From the NCBI GenBank assembly GCA_037178675.1, contig JAYMGJ010000333.1, forward strand, positions 1-64,000: 64,000 nucleotides of DNA. Direction: 5' to 3'. Within the stretch, counting starts at the first letter, position 1. Each line of letters opens with the position of its first letter. A model generated the notes under the pieces. It made no database searches. It was not told where the DNA came from and was given only the letters and a program-made list of their open reading frames with translations. The translations under genes were made by a program, and so were the position numbers. Shown here piece after piece: positions 22,400 to 34,206 of this stretch. Source of the stretch: Scleroderma bovista (Eukaryota > Basidiomycota > Agaricomycetes > Boletales > Sclerodermataceae).

Positions 22400-24020
22400 A
22401 CAAAAGTCGTTTCCCTGTTTCTAGTCTGCTACAACACGCCCAAAGCCTCGAATTATCTGCCAACAGAATGACTCCAAGACCCAATCCCAAGTCAATGCTA
22501 GTAATGACCCGCTAATAAGGAACAAGGTTACGTCTTTTGTGTTGTTGTCAACGACTCAAAACTATGGCTAACATAAATGTTGTCTTGCAGCAACTCGAGG
22601 TTGAAACCAATGGAGAAGACAACGTGCCAACGCCTGGCCTTCAAACGGCTTGCATTTCCCAACACACCCGCTGTAGTAAGACGCAGGAGCCTAGTGTAAA
22701 ATTTAAAGTCTCGTGCCAATCTGGAGGTCATATTGACATTCTTACTTTACAATACAACAGCGTCACCAGACTCGATCGACGACAAAGAAATCCCATCGCT
22801 CCAGGCTGACCTACAAGGATGCTTGACTCAACAATCCCCATTCAATCCCAACCCGCTTTCTTGAACACTCGAAAACTACTGTGGCTTGTCTCCAACTGTC
22901 CCAGCTTGTCTACGCCGACTCAAGGAGTGGTTCCCATGGTCATCGCATACTGACATCAATGTCATCTCACTCAGTTAGATTGTTACCAGTCTCATGCCCA
23001 TTGCGGTATTTGATACAATGGACCTCTGACCTAGGACTCTAATCATGTATTATGGCTGATTCTCTGTAACAATACCAGTGCATGGTTTGTGTAACTATGG
23101 CCTAATGAAATAAACGGCACCTGGGCTGGAAATAAGGGTCTCTTACACCAAAAAGTAGTGCTAATGTGTCTGATAATAATTGCCCAAGACGCTTTAAATC
23201 AGTGCCATGGACGCTGACTCAGACGCTGAATTTCAATAGCGAAAATGAGCACTCAGTGTCATTCGGGGACGCTGATTTTCAGTGCTTCGTCACTGATATG
23301 TACTGTGGTCGACATTGATAAGTGGTGATTCAATCACTGAATACTGGTGACTTTACTTCCCACAGTGTATCATGTGTCTTTCGCATTAGGTTGGGTTTTG
23401 TAATTTCAAAATCGCCAAGCGTCCGTGCAATCCAACTCCTTGGAACATTGCCTAGTATGCGATCCGTTTCAACAAACCTTGTTCGTCTGTATCAAACCAG
23501 ACGAGTCTCGCTGGCATTGTTCCTGACTCCTGTATCGCAGGTGACACCTGCAAAGGATCAGATTAAATAACTGATCCTATACAAATGAGGCTTTTATGCC
23601 AAATATTACGGTAACAATACACCTACATGGCGGCCCCGAGAACATGGATTCATCATTTCACAGTGGTTTTGATAGCATCTTTCCCCGTAAGCACCTTGAA
23701 CCTTAAAAAAAGAAATACTTCCAACATACCTACTCTCTCTCATGGCCGACAAAGTCCTCACTCTCGTTGACTGTTCCTGTTACTTCTCCCATCTGTGTAG
23801 ATTCTCAACGCACATTGTATTCTCGAGTCCGGCCATAGCTGATACTGGTTGTGATGTGTTTCAAATTGTCCAGTCAGTGATGCGGTTCTGTGTTGAAAAT
23901 GCTGCACCCCTATTACCTTGCTTGGCAAGGTCAATCTCAACCCAATATTTGTGAGAACTGCAACCCCTGTCATGTCAGCCAAATACAGAACAAATACAAG
24001 TATAACTAGTAACCTAGTAA
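22400..24020. other. Mostly non-coding; short dispersed repeat near 23210-23380
   Basis: No gene is supported. Around 23350-23380 the sequence ACTTTACTTCCCACAGTG and nearby GACGCTGATTTTCAGT match, in inverted orientation, parts of 9690-9850. This suggests a short dispersed repeat. Confidence 0.45.
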
Positions 24021-24024
24021 CTGG

Positions 24025-24274
24025 TTCATAAGTTAGCTACTTCATTGCTGAACACTTCTTGTATCACATCCTGTGCTTTTCCACTCCTGCAAAGTTACCT
24101 CATTCAGTTGCTCCAGTCTATCGTTCTCTGCCAATAGTTCTGCACAGTGTTCATAAGTTAGCTACTTCATTGCTGAACACTTCTTGTATCATGTCCTGTG
24201 CTTTTCCACTCCTGCAAAGTTACCTCATTCAGTTGCTCCAGTCTATCGTTCTCTGCCAATAGTTCTGCACAGTG
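24025..24274. repeat. 125-bp tandem duplication at the 3' end of the Helitron helicase
   Basis: Copies 24025-24149 and 24150-24274 are nearly identical, starting TTCATAAGTTAGCTACTTC. The duplication overlaps the end of the helicase frame (24167), so the last helicase residues are repeated in DNA. Confidence 0.85.
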
Positions 24275-27200
24275 CCCTGCTTGGAATACTTTGATGTCGA
24301 AGTTGCACAATAGTCTGATGCTAGACTGCCCCGAGCTTCGCGAGAGTGCAATGTATAAGTTGAATAGACTCAGACCACCTGTGACTGCTGTTAACTTCCG
24401 CCAGAATGCATGGGCAAAGAGACCCTGGGTTGACCAACCTGTAGGTGGTGTTGCAATATCTACTATGACGTTGGCAATTGTTTGCCCTTGGGAGCAGTAG
24501 TCCATAAAGGCATAAGCTGCTGTCATAGGAAACTGACACCTTCGAACAGTTCTCGTGATGATGTTCCCTTTGCCAATGCGGCAGTTTATTCGATAAGGTT
24601 TGCAAGCCGGTTCAACAGGAATCATGCATTCCTCGAGGTCTTTCAATTGGGTTGTGCGCGTGCGATTAAGCTTGACAAGTATGCACACAGGCAAAAACTT
24701 CAGCTTGATTAGAGGGTGAAACTCAGTGAAGGCTGGTTCATCAGGGCTTAACCAGATGTCCACAATTGTTCCCCATGCACCGTTTGTTATGTCCAGATTG
24801 GTCTCTATGTTCTGTGTCACCATCACCTTGATACCGATCGCTATCTGTACTACGTCAGGCAAGTCCTGTTTGCGCTGCCTGGATTGGCTTCCAAGTTGCT
24901 TCATCAGGGCAGCGTATCATTCAGAGAGGGTTAACGGTTGGCCCTTAATTGTGTCCTCCGCCTGGCATACAAGTATTACTTTTTTGGCAACCCTTCCATG
25001 TTTCTGGAGTGCTGTCTCATTCCAAATTCTCTGGACTGCATGGCGAGGAGTGACCAAACATGCGTCATTCCATGGATTGGATTCAAAATCAGTAGGGATG
25101 GAATCGGGATTGGTCAGAACCAGTGTGTGCAACATGTGTATGTGGCGTTCCTGAACCTGGCCGAAATGAAGGTGATGAAGAAAGTCTTGCCAGACTGGAT
25201 CGGTGACGCGCATTTGCTGTTTCAGAATGACAACGGTTGTGAATTCTTCGAAAATAGTTCAGCCAGTCAGGCTATCTTCGCGATTACGTTGAACAGAGGT
25301 GATTGGGAAATACAAAGCTTCGGATGGAGCGCATGCAACTGGAGGAAACTGAAAAAAATCTCCACATAAGATAACACTGATACCTCCAAATGAATGGGAT
25401 GAAGGTGTCTCGCCCTCAACCATTTTGCCCACACTGATATTTCGTGACAGTTTGGCTAAAAAGGATTTGCTAATCATGGACACTTCATCTATGACAAGGT
25501 ACTTGGAATGCTTCCACATTGTCTGCAGTTTCCCCCTTGATTCAGCACTGATGTGCCCATCATTGCATGGAGAGATCAGACCAATTGTGTGTGTTGTCTT
25601 GCCGTCAATCAATGATGCAGCTATGCCTGTATATGCTGATTTCTGTAGCATATTTGCTCCCCTGTGCACAAAATTTTCTGTCAATGTCTGGATGACCTTT
25701 GATTTGCCTGTCCCTGGTTCTCCATGAATTAACATTCACAGTGGGGGTGCATTCTTGCCTGCCAAGGTAGCATCAAGATGGGCCGTGATTATGTCAAAGG
25801 CACGGAACTGGTTGTAATGCAATGAAGCCGGCTCTATGGCAGATATAGCCTGTTCCGAGGCTTCTGTGTTGTCAAGGTAGCATACCCCAGACTCTGCCTC
25901 TTGCATCATGGAGGGGTCTGCCAGTTGGGTTACATCTCCACTGGCCAACCTGTCGAAGATACTACTTGTTGTGGTTGGCAGCTCTTCAGGTATTTGTCTC
26001 TGCAGATCCTCTGCCATCTGCTGTTTCCATGTCATCAGTTTATGCAGTTCTTCCTCTTCAGCCCTTTTTAATCCTAGCTCTGAACATGATGTGGCATCAC
26101 CTACAATGTCTGGGGCTCATTTCCAAAGCTCGCTTTCAGCGCCTTTGAAAATTTTGGCCACCTTGGCGGCTTCTACAGCTAATTGCCCGTGCCACTCCTC
26201 ACGACCTCCTTTTTGTGCTGCGACAATTTCAGCAAGAACTTCTTCTGTTAATGGCCTTTGCTCATCTTGTCCTTCAACATTGTCCTTGTCCACATCATCA
26301 GCTGTTTCTATATTGATGCTGGTGTCCCCAAGGGAGTGACACAGCGCCAACAATTTGCAATTGTGGAAGTACTGTATACCCAATACAATGTTACTGATGT
26401 GGGGGGGCGCTGTGGACAAGAAGTCTTTGAATGCCATCTGCCAAGTCTGTATCGGTTCTTTGAGGTCACTTTCAATGTCACGCCATGGTTTCAGTAACAG
26501 CAACATTGAGGCACAATAAAAGGGGTACTGGTCTGGATCGTCCTGAGGTGGGAAGTACTGCCCTATGAAATTGGGCAGATTGCAATGGTCCCCTCAGTGG
26601 AGAATGCGCTGTTTCATTTGGCTCTTAGGATGGGCAGGAAGATAGGGAACACAGATGTGCACTGGCCGCCCTGGTGGCTGCTTTCGCTTTTGGATTGGAC
26701 ACGACAGGCTGCTGGATGTAGTTGCGACATCGAAGGCACTCATGATCACAGGGTTTGGGCTGTTCCCATTGATTTTGTATGTGTCGACAAAGAATTCAAT
26801 TACATTTGATTGCACGAGTGCATCTCCCCAAAGCTGATAGTCTGTGGCTTGACTCTTGGTAGATATTTTGCCACGTTCATTGACATCCAATGTCACCATT
26901 TCATGCTCCACTTCCTGTTGGCACCTTTCATCAGTACACACTGTTTCGATTCTATAAAAGATAGGTCACTTGACCTCTGTGTCTTGGTTCTCCCTTTGAG
27001 CTGTTTCCTGGGCCACTGTGTCACCAGCGCTGGGTTCGTCCAATTCTGCCACATTGCTTTTTTTAGTGAGTTCTGGAAACACTTTAAGAAGGCTGCTGAC
27101 GAATGACAACCAGTAAATTGGTGTATAATGGTGTGATCAATAGGTGTCCCCCCATCCCATCAGATACGACATCACCATTGGCACTGCCAGTTCTTGTTCA

Positions 27201-28541
27201 CGATTGATGGTTTGCATAAGCCAGAAAAGAAGGAGTTGGTGCTGGTCACGCAAGCTTTCCAGGTATGTTGTCTGCTTCACATGGTACACATAACCTTTGG
27301 CAAGGACAGCTGACATATTGTAATTTTGGCCTTGTTTCTTGGTTTGATAGCTGGTGATGTAGTATGTGATGTTCATAGTATCTCGAGCATTGGTCAATAG
27401 TTTGATATTGTTGTTGCAGTGCAGGTTGACACTCAATGCAGGACACCAAGCATTCATGAATTTGTATAGTCTCTTCGGTCCCCACTTTCCGTCTTCGTGT
27501 ATGAAATCCTTGTCTGATCTCTTGAAAGGTGCCCGGCATCTACACACTAGACCACCCTGTTTGCTGGGAATCAGACATCAGCATGGAGCACAGGTATGCA
27601 AGTTCTTCGACCTTGCCACCTGCCGTTCCATATCTGTTATTAGATTGTCGTAGCGGTGTGCGTTTGGATTGGGTGGCCGTGAATAAGCCACTTCGACTTC
27701 ATTTGGTATGGTGCTAATTGAATCAGCTGATTCCATGCCTGGCAAATATGCATGGATATTGGCAGATATGAAATCTGTGACTCACTTCCGAAACTGTTCC
27801 TGCTTCAAAAGGATTTCCATTTCTGACGTTGAAGGTGCATTCAATAACCACAGAAGCAGGTGCAGATGCAAGGTGGCCTGTTCCTGTGATTCTACCACAC
27901 CAAAGTAGGTGGTCACTCAACCAAATATTCCATTAGTGCACTGCATCCTTTGCGTTCCTGCTTTCGCCCCAAACAATGTTTCCAAAGTTGTCTGGATCAC
28001 AAAATGGAAAAATTTTGCAGCAGCATAAGGATCTGCTGCAACATTCTGAGCTCTTTTTTCCTTAGATGGCCCCAGCATCAATTCAAAATGATCCAAGTGG
28101 ATATGCTCCCCTGCAAACACCTGAGCAATGGGGTCATGCAAGTCACAGGGGTTGATTGTAATCCAGAGAGAGGGTGGGTTCAACATGATGGAGGTAGACC
28201 ATATCTGCCTTCGCAATTGATTCTGTGCCTGATCTGACCCCATGACGCGCCCTCTGGTGGCATAGATGTGTTGTCACAACAGTCTCACTGCTGGATCTGA
28301 TATCATCTGACCTGATTCCTCTTCTTTTTTCACCTGCTGCAGTTTGGCTATGGTAAGCGAAGAGAGCATGCGAGCATCTTTCTTGAAAGTGCTCCTGTGC
28401 ATCTGCAATCGTGCCAATCCCAAGCTCTGTCTGCGCTGCAGAATGCCAAATGCTACAAAAGGAAATGTTTCATGTCAGCGAAATTGTTTGTCATGGTAAC
28501 GTAGCGCCCATCTGATATGCATGGAGAAATTGACACGGACT
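24167..28541 (-). pseudogene. Helitron Rep/PIF1-like helicase, single frame with 12 TGA stops
   Basis: From 28541 to 24167 one reading phase is kept throughout, broken only by TGA. Rep part: HETFPF and ILQRRQSLG near 28450; PSLWITINPCDLHDPIAQVFAG near 28150-28090 (quoted by motif), then the HUH motif HLHLLLW near 27865; YVYHVK, INREQELA and MSYLMGWGD near 27150-27280. Linker: FIGQYFP and LLLLKPWRDIE near 26500. Helicase: Walker A GEPGTGKS near 25720, KSAYTGIAA, Walker B YLVIDEVSMI near 25490, LCGDFFQFPPV near 25330, then the C-terminal core GAWGTIVDIW, YCSQGQTI and NLYIALSRSS. In life it nicks, unwinds and rejoins DNA for rolling-circle transposition. Stops lie at 28475, 28274, 27917, 27782, 27578, 27137, 26966, 26594, 26117, 25736, 25259 and 24917. 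Confidence 0.92.
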
Positions 28542-28554
28542 GATTGTACGCGTT

Positions 28555-28821
28555 CTATGCCTCCACAACGAAAGCTTTTTCAAAATAATTCATATCATCT
28601 TCGTCACTCTCATGCAATGACTGCTCTCCAGGTCTTGCTCTCCCAAAATCGTGAACAGGTTGCTGGCCATGCCTGACAGCATAGCCTCCTTCCTGTCCCT
28701 CCTGCCACAAGTTTGCTTGTCCCCAGAGCATTAACTTGTTTGTTGTCATGGCTGTCATGTCATTATTGGTTGCCCCTGAGACCTGCAAAGGGACTACATC
28801 AGGCCCTACGTGACAGGTCAT
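28555..28821 (-). pseudogene. Helitron protein segment between DUF6570 and Rep
   Basis: Encodes VPLQVSGATNNDM, LMLWGQANLW, GGYAVRHGQQPVHDFGRARPG and NYFEKAF, a conserved linker in fungal Helitron proteins. A frame change near 28560 joins it to the Rep frame (which resumes GIERVQSVRV on the other side), so a short deletion probably removed a few codons. Confidence 0.75.
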
Positions 28822-30841
28822 TCTTTATTTGCAAAAGCTGTTTTGACAGCTGACCTTCTGCCATGCCGGTGTGAGTCAAAGTGTGGGTTTAGGTCGAAAC
28901 AACAACCAAAACACAACACCAATAGACAAAAGAAAGAGTGGTGGTTTGCCTACATGGAGTCCAGACAGGAGTTGGGTTGAAATCGGGGGTGCTACACAGA
29001 GAGGAGAGTGCAGCAAGGGGACAGGGGTGCCTCAGACGTTCAGAGGCAAGGAAGATTGACTAGTATGAAACCTAGACTCCGCTTGAGCCTAGTCAGAAGA
29101 ATAGATCTTGAATAACTTGGATAAACTTGATGATATTGAGCCTTTAGACCTTCACTGAAGCCTACAAGGACTCAAGGACTTGAAGAGATATGACAGAGGG
29201 AGACTGAGAGAGGGATAATTTTGTACTATTGGGTCTCTTTCACTGGGCTGAGCCCAGGGGGTTTAAATACATGAGGGGGGCACAGCATAAAGTACAAAAA
29301 GAGAAGGGAGTAAGCAGAATTTGTCAAGGATTGGTAAGGGATTGGTAAGAGCTTTGTAAGGGGTTTGTAAGCGATCAGTAAGCAAGGGATAAGCATAAAT
29401 GAGTAAGCATAGGGAGCATGAATAAGCTGCTGAGTAAAGGAATGAGTAAGCTGAATGACAAGATTGATTGGTAAGGGAGTGAGTCATCAGCTGAGTAATA
29501 TACCAAAAATGCGAAAGGGGATAGAGTAATACTGATGACAAGAGAGCATCAGTAAGCAAGGGATGAGTCACTGCACAGCCAGAGGAGTCATTGATGCACA
29601 GCCATGGGAGGCTGTGTACCAACAGGAACTTGATGGGCCAACAATGGGGAAGATCTGAGATAAATAGGGGGATTGATCCGAGATAGTACAGCCACAAGAA
29701 GGGTACCAGGGGTCCAGAGGTCTTTGGGGGGTCAGCATACACTAAGGTATAGTGCATGTGTTCTAATGCCACTGAAGCGCAACCATGAGCTCCCTTGACG
29801 AGCTCTCTTCTGGGAAAGAACAAGAGAGGGTTCTTCTTCCTAATAGCACTCTAAAGTGGGGGTATAACTGTCATGGTGCTGGAGGATGCCATCTGAAAGT
29901 AGGGAAGTGGATAGAGTATTGAATTCAATGCATCCAGGAAAGCGAGACAAAAAACAGAGGAAGATGGACATGGCAGGGGTCTGGGAGGAAGGGACCATAG
30001 GCAGAGGAATCAGGGGACACAGAGATGACCAGAGAAGACTTTTCAAGCTTGACAATAGACCTAAGATGACCAAAGTACGTCCTTGACGCAGGACTGACGA
30101 GGAGAACACGCTGACCGAGAACAAGGGGGACTGAGGGAGCAGGCTGGGAAGATATGTGCCAGGCAGTGCACGGGAACTCTGGGAGAGGCTGTCCTAAGAG
30201 CAGGACACAGTGGAGATCTGCAGCAATAGTGGAGAAATGATCCAGAGAAAATACGGACTCCATAGTGAGCGATGAGATGAACGTCTGGATTGCGGGGGGA
30301 ATATCTCCGTGGGAAATAAACAGATTTGTGTCGGAACTTGACAGGCAGATAGACCACACTCTGGGCTCTCTGACGGTATAGTCACGTGCCTGATAGCTTC
30401 AGAAACAGTGGAGCTATTCAAAATATCGGAATGCCAGCACCAGGCGCCTAAAATTGACATTTGGGTGCTAAAAATTGTTTCTTCTCTTTCTCCTTCGTTT
30501 CTCCATCAATTCTTCGGCTTCTTTGATCATTCTGGTATGGGAGTTGGACTGCAGAAGGGTGCATTCCTTTCTCATACCATAAATGACGTTATTCCTTCAG
30601 TTTCTTCTGCTTCTTGGTGGTTCTTGTGCGAGGGATGACTGCTGGACATCAGCATTCATCTCTTGCATCAGAATAGTCTTCTTGTGTGATAGATGGCTAT
30701 GATGAGGGTCTGTCGTGCTTATCCTTCACATAAGGATCATTTGATATAGGCATTATCTTCCATGTTCACTGTACCAAACCTGTTTGGTGCGTGACACTGG
30801 TGTCCAGCAAGGGATGTATCCCTTCCCCCGATGTCTCTGGA
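28822..30841. other. About 2 kb of unrelated DNA inside the Helitron
   Basis: It separates two parts of the Helitron frame and has no recognisable protein. Between 29330 and 29560 the word GTAAG recurs about ten times in a loose array. TTTAAATA near 29263 resembles a TATA box. No TSD, LTR pair or TIR was confirmed. ORFs on both strands here are overlapping shadows. Confidence 0.5.
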
Positions 30842-32011
30842 TCATCTGCATGTTGTCATATCATGAGTATTTTTTGGTTGGGGTGCAGCTTTCAACTCAC
30901 TTTCTACATCATCTTCAGGTACATAACCATTGTTCTCTTCATTGATTGATGCTGTATCGTCTGATTGGCGAATGATTGAAATTAGCTCCTCTGGTACATC
31001 ATCCTCTGGCAAACTATCTATGCATGTCGGGCTGATGTCAATGTCCCCATAGCATTTGGGGTTGTTTTCCTTTAGCCACCACAATGCTTCTGCTACTACT
31101 TTGCGATGCATGCGAAATGTTGAATGTATCCATTTCTGGGGTAGGTCGTGGACTGCGATGAACGTGACTGATATTAGGGATGCGAGTATGGAAGATGGTC
31201 TGGGCATCAGTTTCCCTTCTAGCATTGAAGCAATGGCATCCATATTAAGCTCGTATGTGCTCACATTGCCACGCATAGCTCATTGCAGGGTTTCGTGGCA
31301 TGTGCCCTGTTGTTTGGGAAACAACTTGAATACATAAACACGGGGATAGAGTTGTGCAATCAACAACTGCTCAGGGAAAGTCAACACCTCCAGTTGCCAT
31401 GGAACGTTTCCTATCCAAAGACTGTTCATGAGAGACATTTTCAGTGGTAAGCTCCCAGGTTTCTTCAATTCTTCCAGACATTCTTGACAAATTGATACAA
31501 TTGGGTCCATTTCTTCCCCGACAAGCCCTGTGGGTTCCAATAGTCTGCCACAGTATAGATGATGGGCAGGATGTTTAACGGATGGAATTAGTCGAGAGCT
31601 GTTAGGCATCAGTGTGAGTGGCATGGCCATTACCCCATCCACTATAATGCTACACTCTCTTGCACAGACTCCACACACGCAAAGTTTGACCGCCTCGTTT
31701 GAAGTCGCAGCATAAAAGCGTGCATAGCATTGTTTGGTTTCGGCAGGTTGAGGGAGCTGGAGGAATTGGAGCGTCTCCTGTACATGGGGCTCTTCTGGTG
31801 ACAATTCTGAACCATGCTGTTGCTCAGCATCTGATTCACGTGAAATGTCTCTTTTGTGTTTTTGACTGCTGCGCCTAGAGGCAACTCTCTTCATCAGCAA
31901 ACCAACCCTTTTGATTAGCCGAGCTGACAGCATTTGACAGCACTTAGCCGACCGGCCAGGCTGTCCGACTCTGTGCCAATCTGTCCGACTCCGCACCAGT
32001 CTGGTTCCCAC
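30842..32011 (-). pseudogene. Helitron N-terminal DUF6570-like region
   Basis: The upstream part (31280-32011) carries a cysteine-rich segment LCVCGVCARECSI, then GRLLEPTGLVG, CQECLEELKKP, LPLKMSLMNSLWIGNVPWQL (split over two motifs) and LTFPEQLLIAQLYPRVYVFKLFP. After a TGA at 31280-31282 the same frame continues as AMRGNVSTYEL, MLEGKLMPRP, IHSTFRMHRKVVAEALWWL and PEDDVPEELI. This is the domain found before Rep in fungal Helitrons and related virus-like ORFs. Its role is unknown, perhaps DNA binding. The TGA sits where the family has arginine (LQRAMRGN). Confidence 0.85.
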
Positions 32012-32100
32012 TGGTCACTCCATTCAAGTGTTCAGTAGAGTAAAAAAATAAGTGTATTCGGACTACGAATACAACACAAATAACTACATAAATTATATAT

Positions 32101-33240
32101 TCGTACCTACGGCGGGGGTGGTGATCGTTGACGCTGCGCTGGCTGGCGCAGTGGTCGGCGTCATTGTCAGACAACGCCAGGGATGGGGGCCATTGCGTCA
32201 TCGCTGTCGACGCTGGGGATAGGGACGGGGATCGTCGTCGCTGGTGGTGATTGCCGTGCCGTCAACGCAGGTGGTGGTGGTGGTCGTCGACATTGGTGGT
32301 GGCGGTGGCTGCGTCGTCGTCGACGCTGGTGGTGGTGGTCGCGTCATCGACAATGATGGTGGTGGTGACCGCGTCGTCGACACTGGTGGTGGTTGTTGTC
32401 GTTGTCGTCGCTGATGGTGGTGGTTGCGTGATGATGGTGGTGGTGGTGGTCGCGTCGTCGTCGACGATGACAATGGTGGTGGTGGTCTCGCTGATACAGT
32501 GGTGGTTGCGTGACAATGCTGGTGGTGGTGATGGTAGTGGTGCGAGGCGTTGTAGTGAAGTACTAGAAAATATTGGTAGTTCAATATGCTGATATAATCA
32601 TGTACCAAACACACGCACACATACACACTTCAAAAGTTCTTTAAGTCTCTCAGATCCTCATTCTCTTCCACCACCACACCAGCGTCGACAATGTGGCCAC
32701 CACCACTACCGTAGATGCAACCACCACCAGCGTCGACGACGACGCGACCACCAGCACCAGCGTTGACGATGACACGACCACCAGCACCAGCGTCGACCAC
32801 CAGCACCTACGCAACCACCACCACCAGCGTCGACAACGACGCGGCCACCATCACCAGTGACGACGATGACGACCATCAACGACGTGGCCACCACCACTAC
32901 TGTCGACGCGACCACCACCACCGTCGTCATCGTCGACGCAACCACCAGCACCAGCGTCGACCACCACCGTCATCATCGACGATGCAACCACCACCACCAC
33001 CATCAATGATGACGCGACAATGACCACCCCATCACTGACGTCGACGACAACAACCAGCACCTACGCAACCACCACCACCACCTCGACGCGGCCACCACCA
33101 CCGTCAACCACGACCCCACCAGCGTTGACGACGAAGCGACCACCACCTGCGTCGACGGCCACCCCACCACTGTCATTGATGACAGCGCGGCCATCACCAG
33201 TGACGATGACGACAGCCACCACCTCAACGACTGCCATTAG
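32101..33240. repeat. GTGGTGG/CACCACC minisatellite, two opposite-sense blocks
   Basis: From about 32215 to 32560 the top strand is GGTGGTGGTCGTCGACG-like. From about 32665 to 33235 it is the complementary CCACCACC..CGTCGACG type, so the two blocks could pair around a spacer of about 100 bp. Long open frames on both strands (Thr/Ala/Val/Trp-rich) come from the repeat and are not genes. The array lies within the Helitron N-terminal region. Confidence 0.85.
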
Positions 33241-33321
33241 TATATAATATATACATTTTGTACTGTACATAGTTAATTAATATAAGTTGATTAACCTCAA
33301 ACATTGAGTGAATTAAGGCAG

Positions 33322-33831
33322 TCAAAAACTAGCAAGTACAAGCAGTGAAGATACACTGTTGGCTTGTACAAGCACTTCTGGAACAGTCTGGGACAGCTGG
33401 GACAAGTGCTGGGACAATCTGGACAGAGCTAGCCAGTTAGGTACCTTGTTGGGAGTAGCTGGGGTTCTGGGTAACTGTCCAGTGCTGTCCAGTGCTGTCC
33501 AGGCTCTCCAGGGGGAGGGTTGGTTTGCTGATAAGTTGGCATCTTTGCCTCTTTTCAGCTGTGCTTGGTCTAGGAGATCTTGCAACTGCTGGCGCGGGGC
33601 ATGTTCTAGAACATGTTGGATGAGCAGCTGCTTGTTGTTTCTGACGTGGTTGGGAAAGGTTAGGTGGCCTCTCAATGATGCATGGATGTCTCTGACTGTC
33701 AGATGACTGAGCATCGCTTGGTTGTCAGGATCGTGCTCATTGAATGGGTTCATCTTGATGGCAATAGAGTCGGAGCAATTTATTAGGGGGTTGCCTTGCA
33801 ATACATATCCACTCTGCTTGCTGCACATCAA
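33322..33831 (-). pseudogene. Possible SAP-like N-terminal piece of the Helitron protein
   Basis: MNPFNEHDPDNQAMLSHLTV is followed by DIHASLRGHLTFPNHVRNNK and LIQHVLEHAPRQQLQDLL. Two helices separated by a loop with a NKQLLIQHVL pattern look like a SAP-type DNA-binding motif, as found at the start of many fungal Helitron proteins. It lies on the right strand and side of the DUF6570 region. The downstream part (LSQHLSQLSQTVPEVL) is low-complexity. The link to the Helitron is inferred. Confidence 0.4.
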
Positions 33832-33919
33832 TCATTGCTGTGTACATGCCTAGTGACTACAGCTATTTGGGTACAGCTTAGCTCAAACAATTCGAAGTTT
33901 CTTGCTAATAGGTGTGTTG

Positions 33920-34206
33920 TGTTGGAGATAAACAAAACTGTTGTGGTATGTTTACCTACTTACATAAGCTTTCATCGCACTATACAGTAGAGTCTATTAC
34001 CATAGTCCCTCAGTAGCTTGCCAGCATACTGAGGGTGAGTACCATCTACTAACCACCACATATTCCTTACTGATACCTTGTAGTTACCCTACAGGTATAT
34101 ACTAATATATAGTAGCTTGCCAGCATACTGAGGTTATCCTACAGCTCTCCTTCTCCCTTCTTCTACAGGCTAGACCTTCCCTGTGCAGACCACCACCTTT
34201 CTATAT
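33920..34206. repeat. Dispersed repeat R1, possible LTR-type sequence
   Basis: Starts TGTTGGAG, like R2 at 35558, and shares TATGTTTAC, ACTTACATAAGC, CAGTAGAGTCTATTACCATA and CTACAGCTCTCCTTCTCCC. R1 has a 106-bp stretch flanked by a repeat of AGTAGCTTGCCAGCATACTG that is absent from R2. Its end CTAGACCTTCCCTGTGCAGA is also found at 36768 (R3). The TG start and copy structure resemble Copia-type solo LTRs, but no TSD was confirmed. Confidence 0.6.

Larger units (their letters stand above)
24167..33831 (-). mobile_element. Decayed Helitron (Rep-helicase rolling-circle transposon), interrupted by inserts
   Basis: In transcription order: a SAP-like N-terminal ORF (33322-33831), DUF6570-like segment (30842-32011), RHG-type linker (28555-28821), HUH Rep and PIF1-type helicase (24167-28541). 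Unrelated DNA separates the parts at 28822-30841 and minisatellite DNA at about 32100-33240. Helitron ends (5' TC, 3' hairpin and CTRR) were searched by eye and not found. The order of domains matches basidiomycete Helitron proteins. Many in-frame TGA stops make it inactive. Confidence 0.85.

Noticed and set aside
24167..28541. TGA codons as selenocysteine or a reassigned code
   Set aside because: Neighbouring genes use TGA as a stop (for example the Gypsy element 1 pol end), the TGA sites match arginine positions, and damage also includes frame changes elsewhere in the element.
29263..29823. 186-aa minus-strand ORF rich in Leu/Ser/Pro
   Set aside because: It mirrors a purine-biased GTAAG array and has no domain or splice support.
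32262..33270. Many long ORFs rich in Thr/Val/Trp on both strands
   Set aside because: They are by-products of a triplet-based minisatellite and show no conserved domain.
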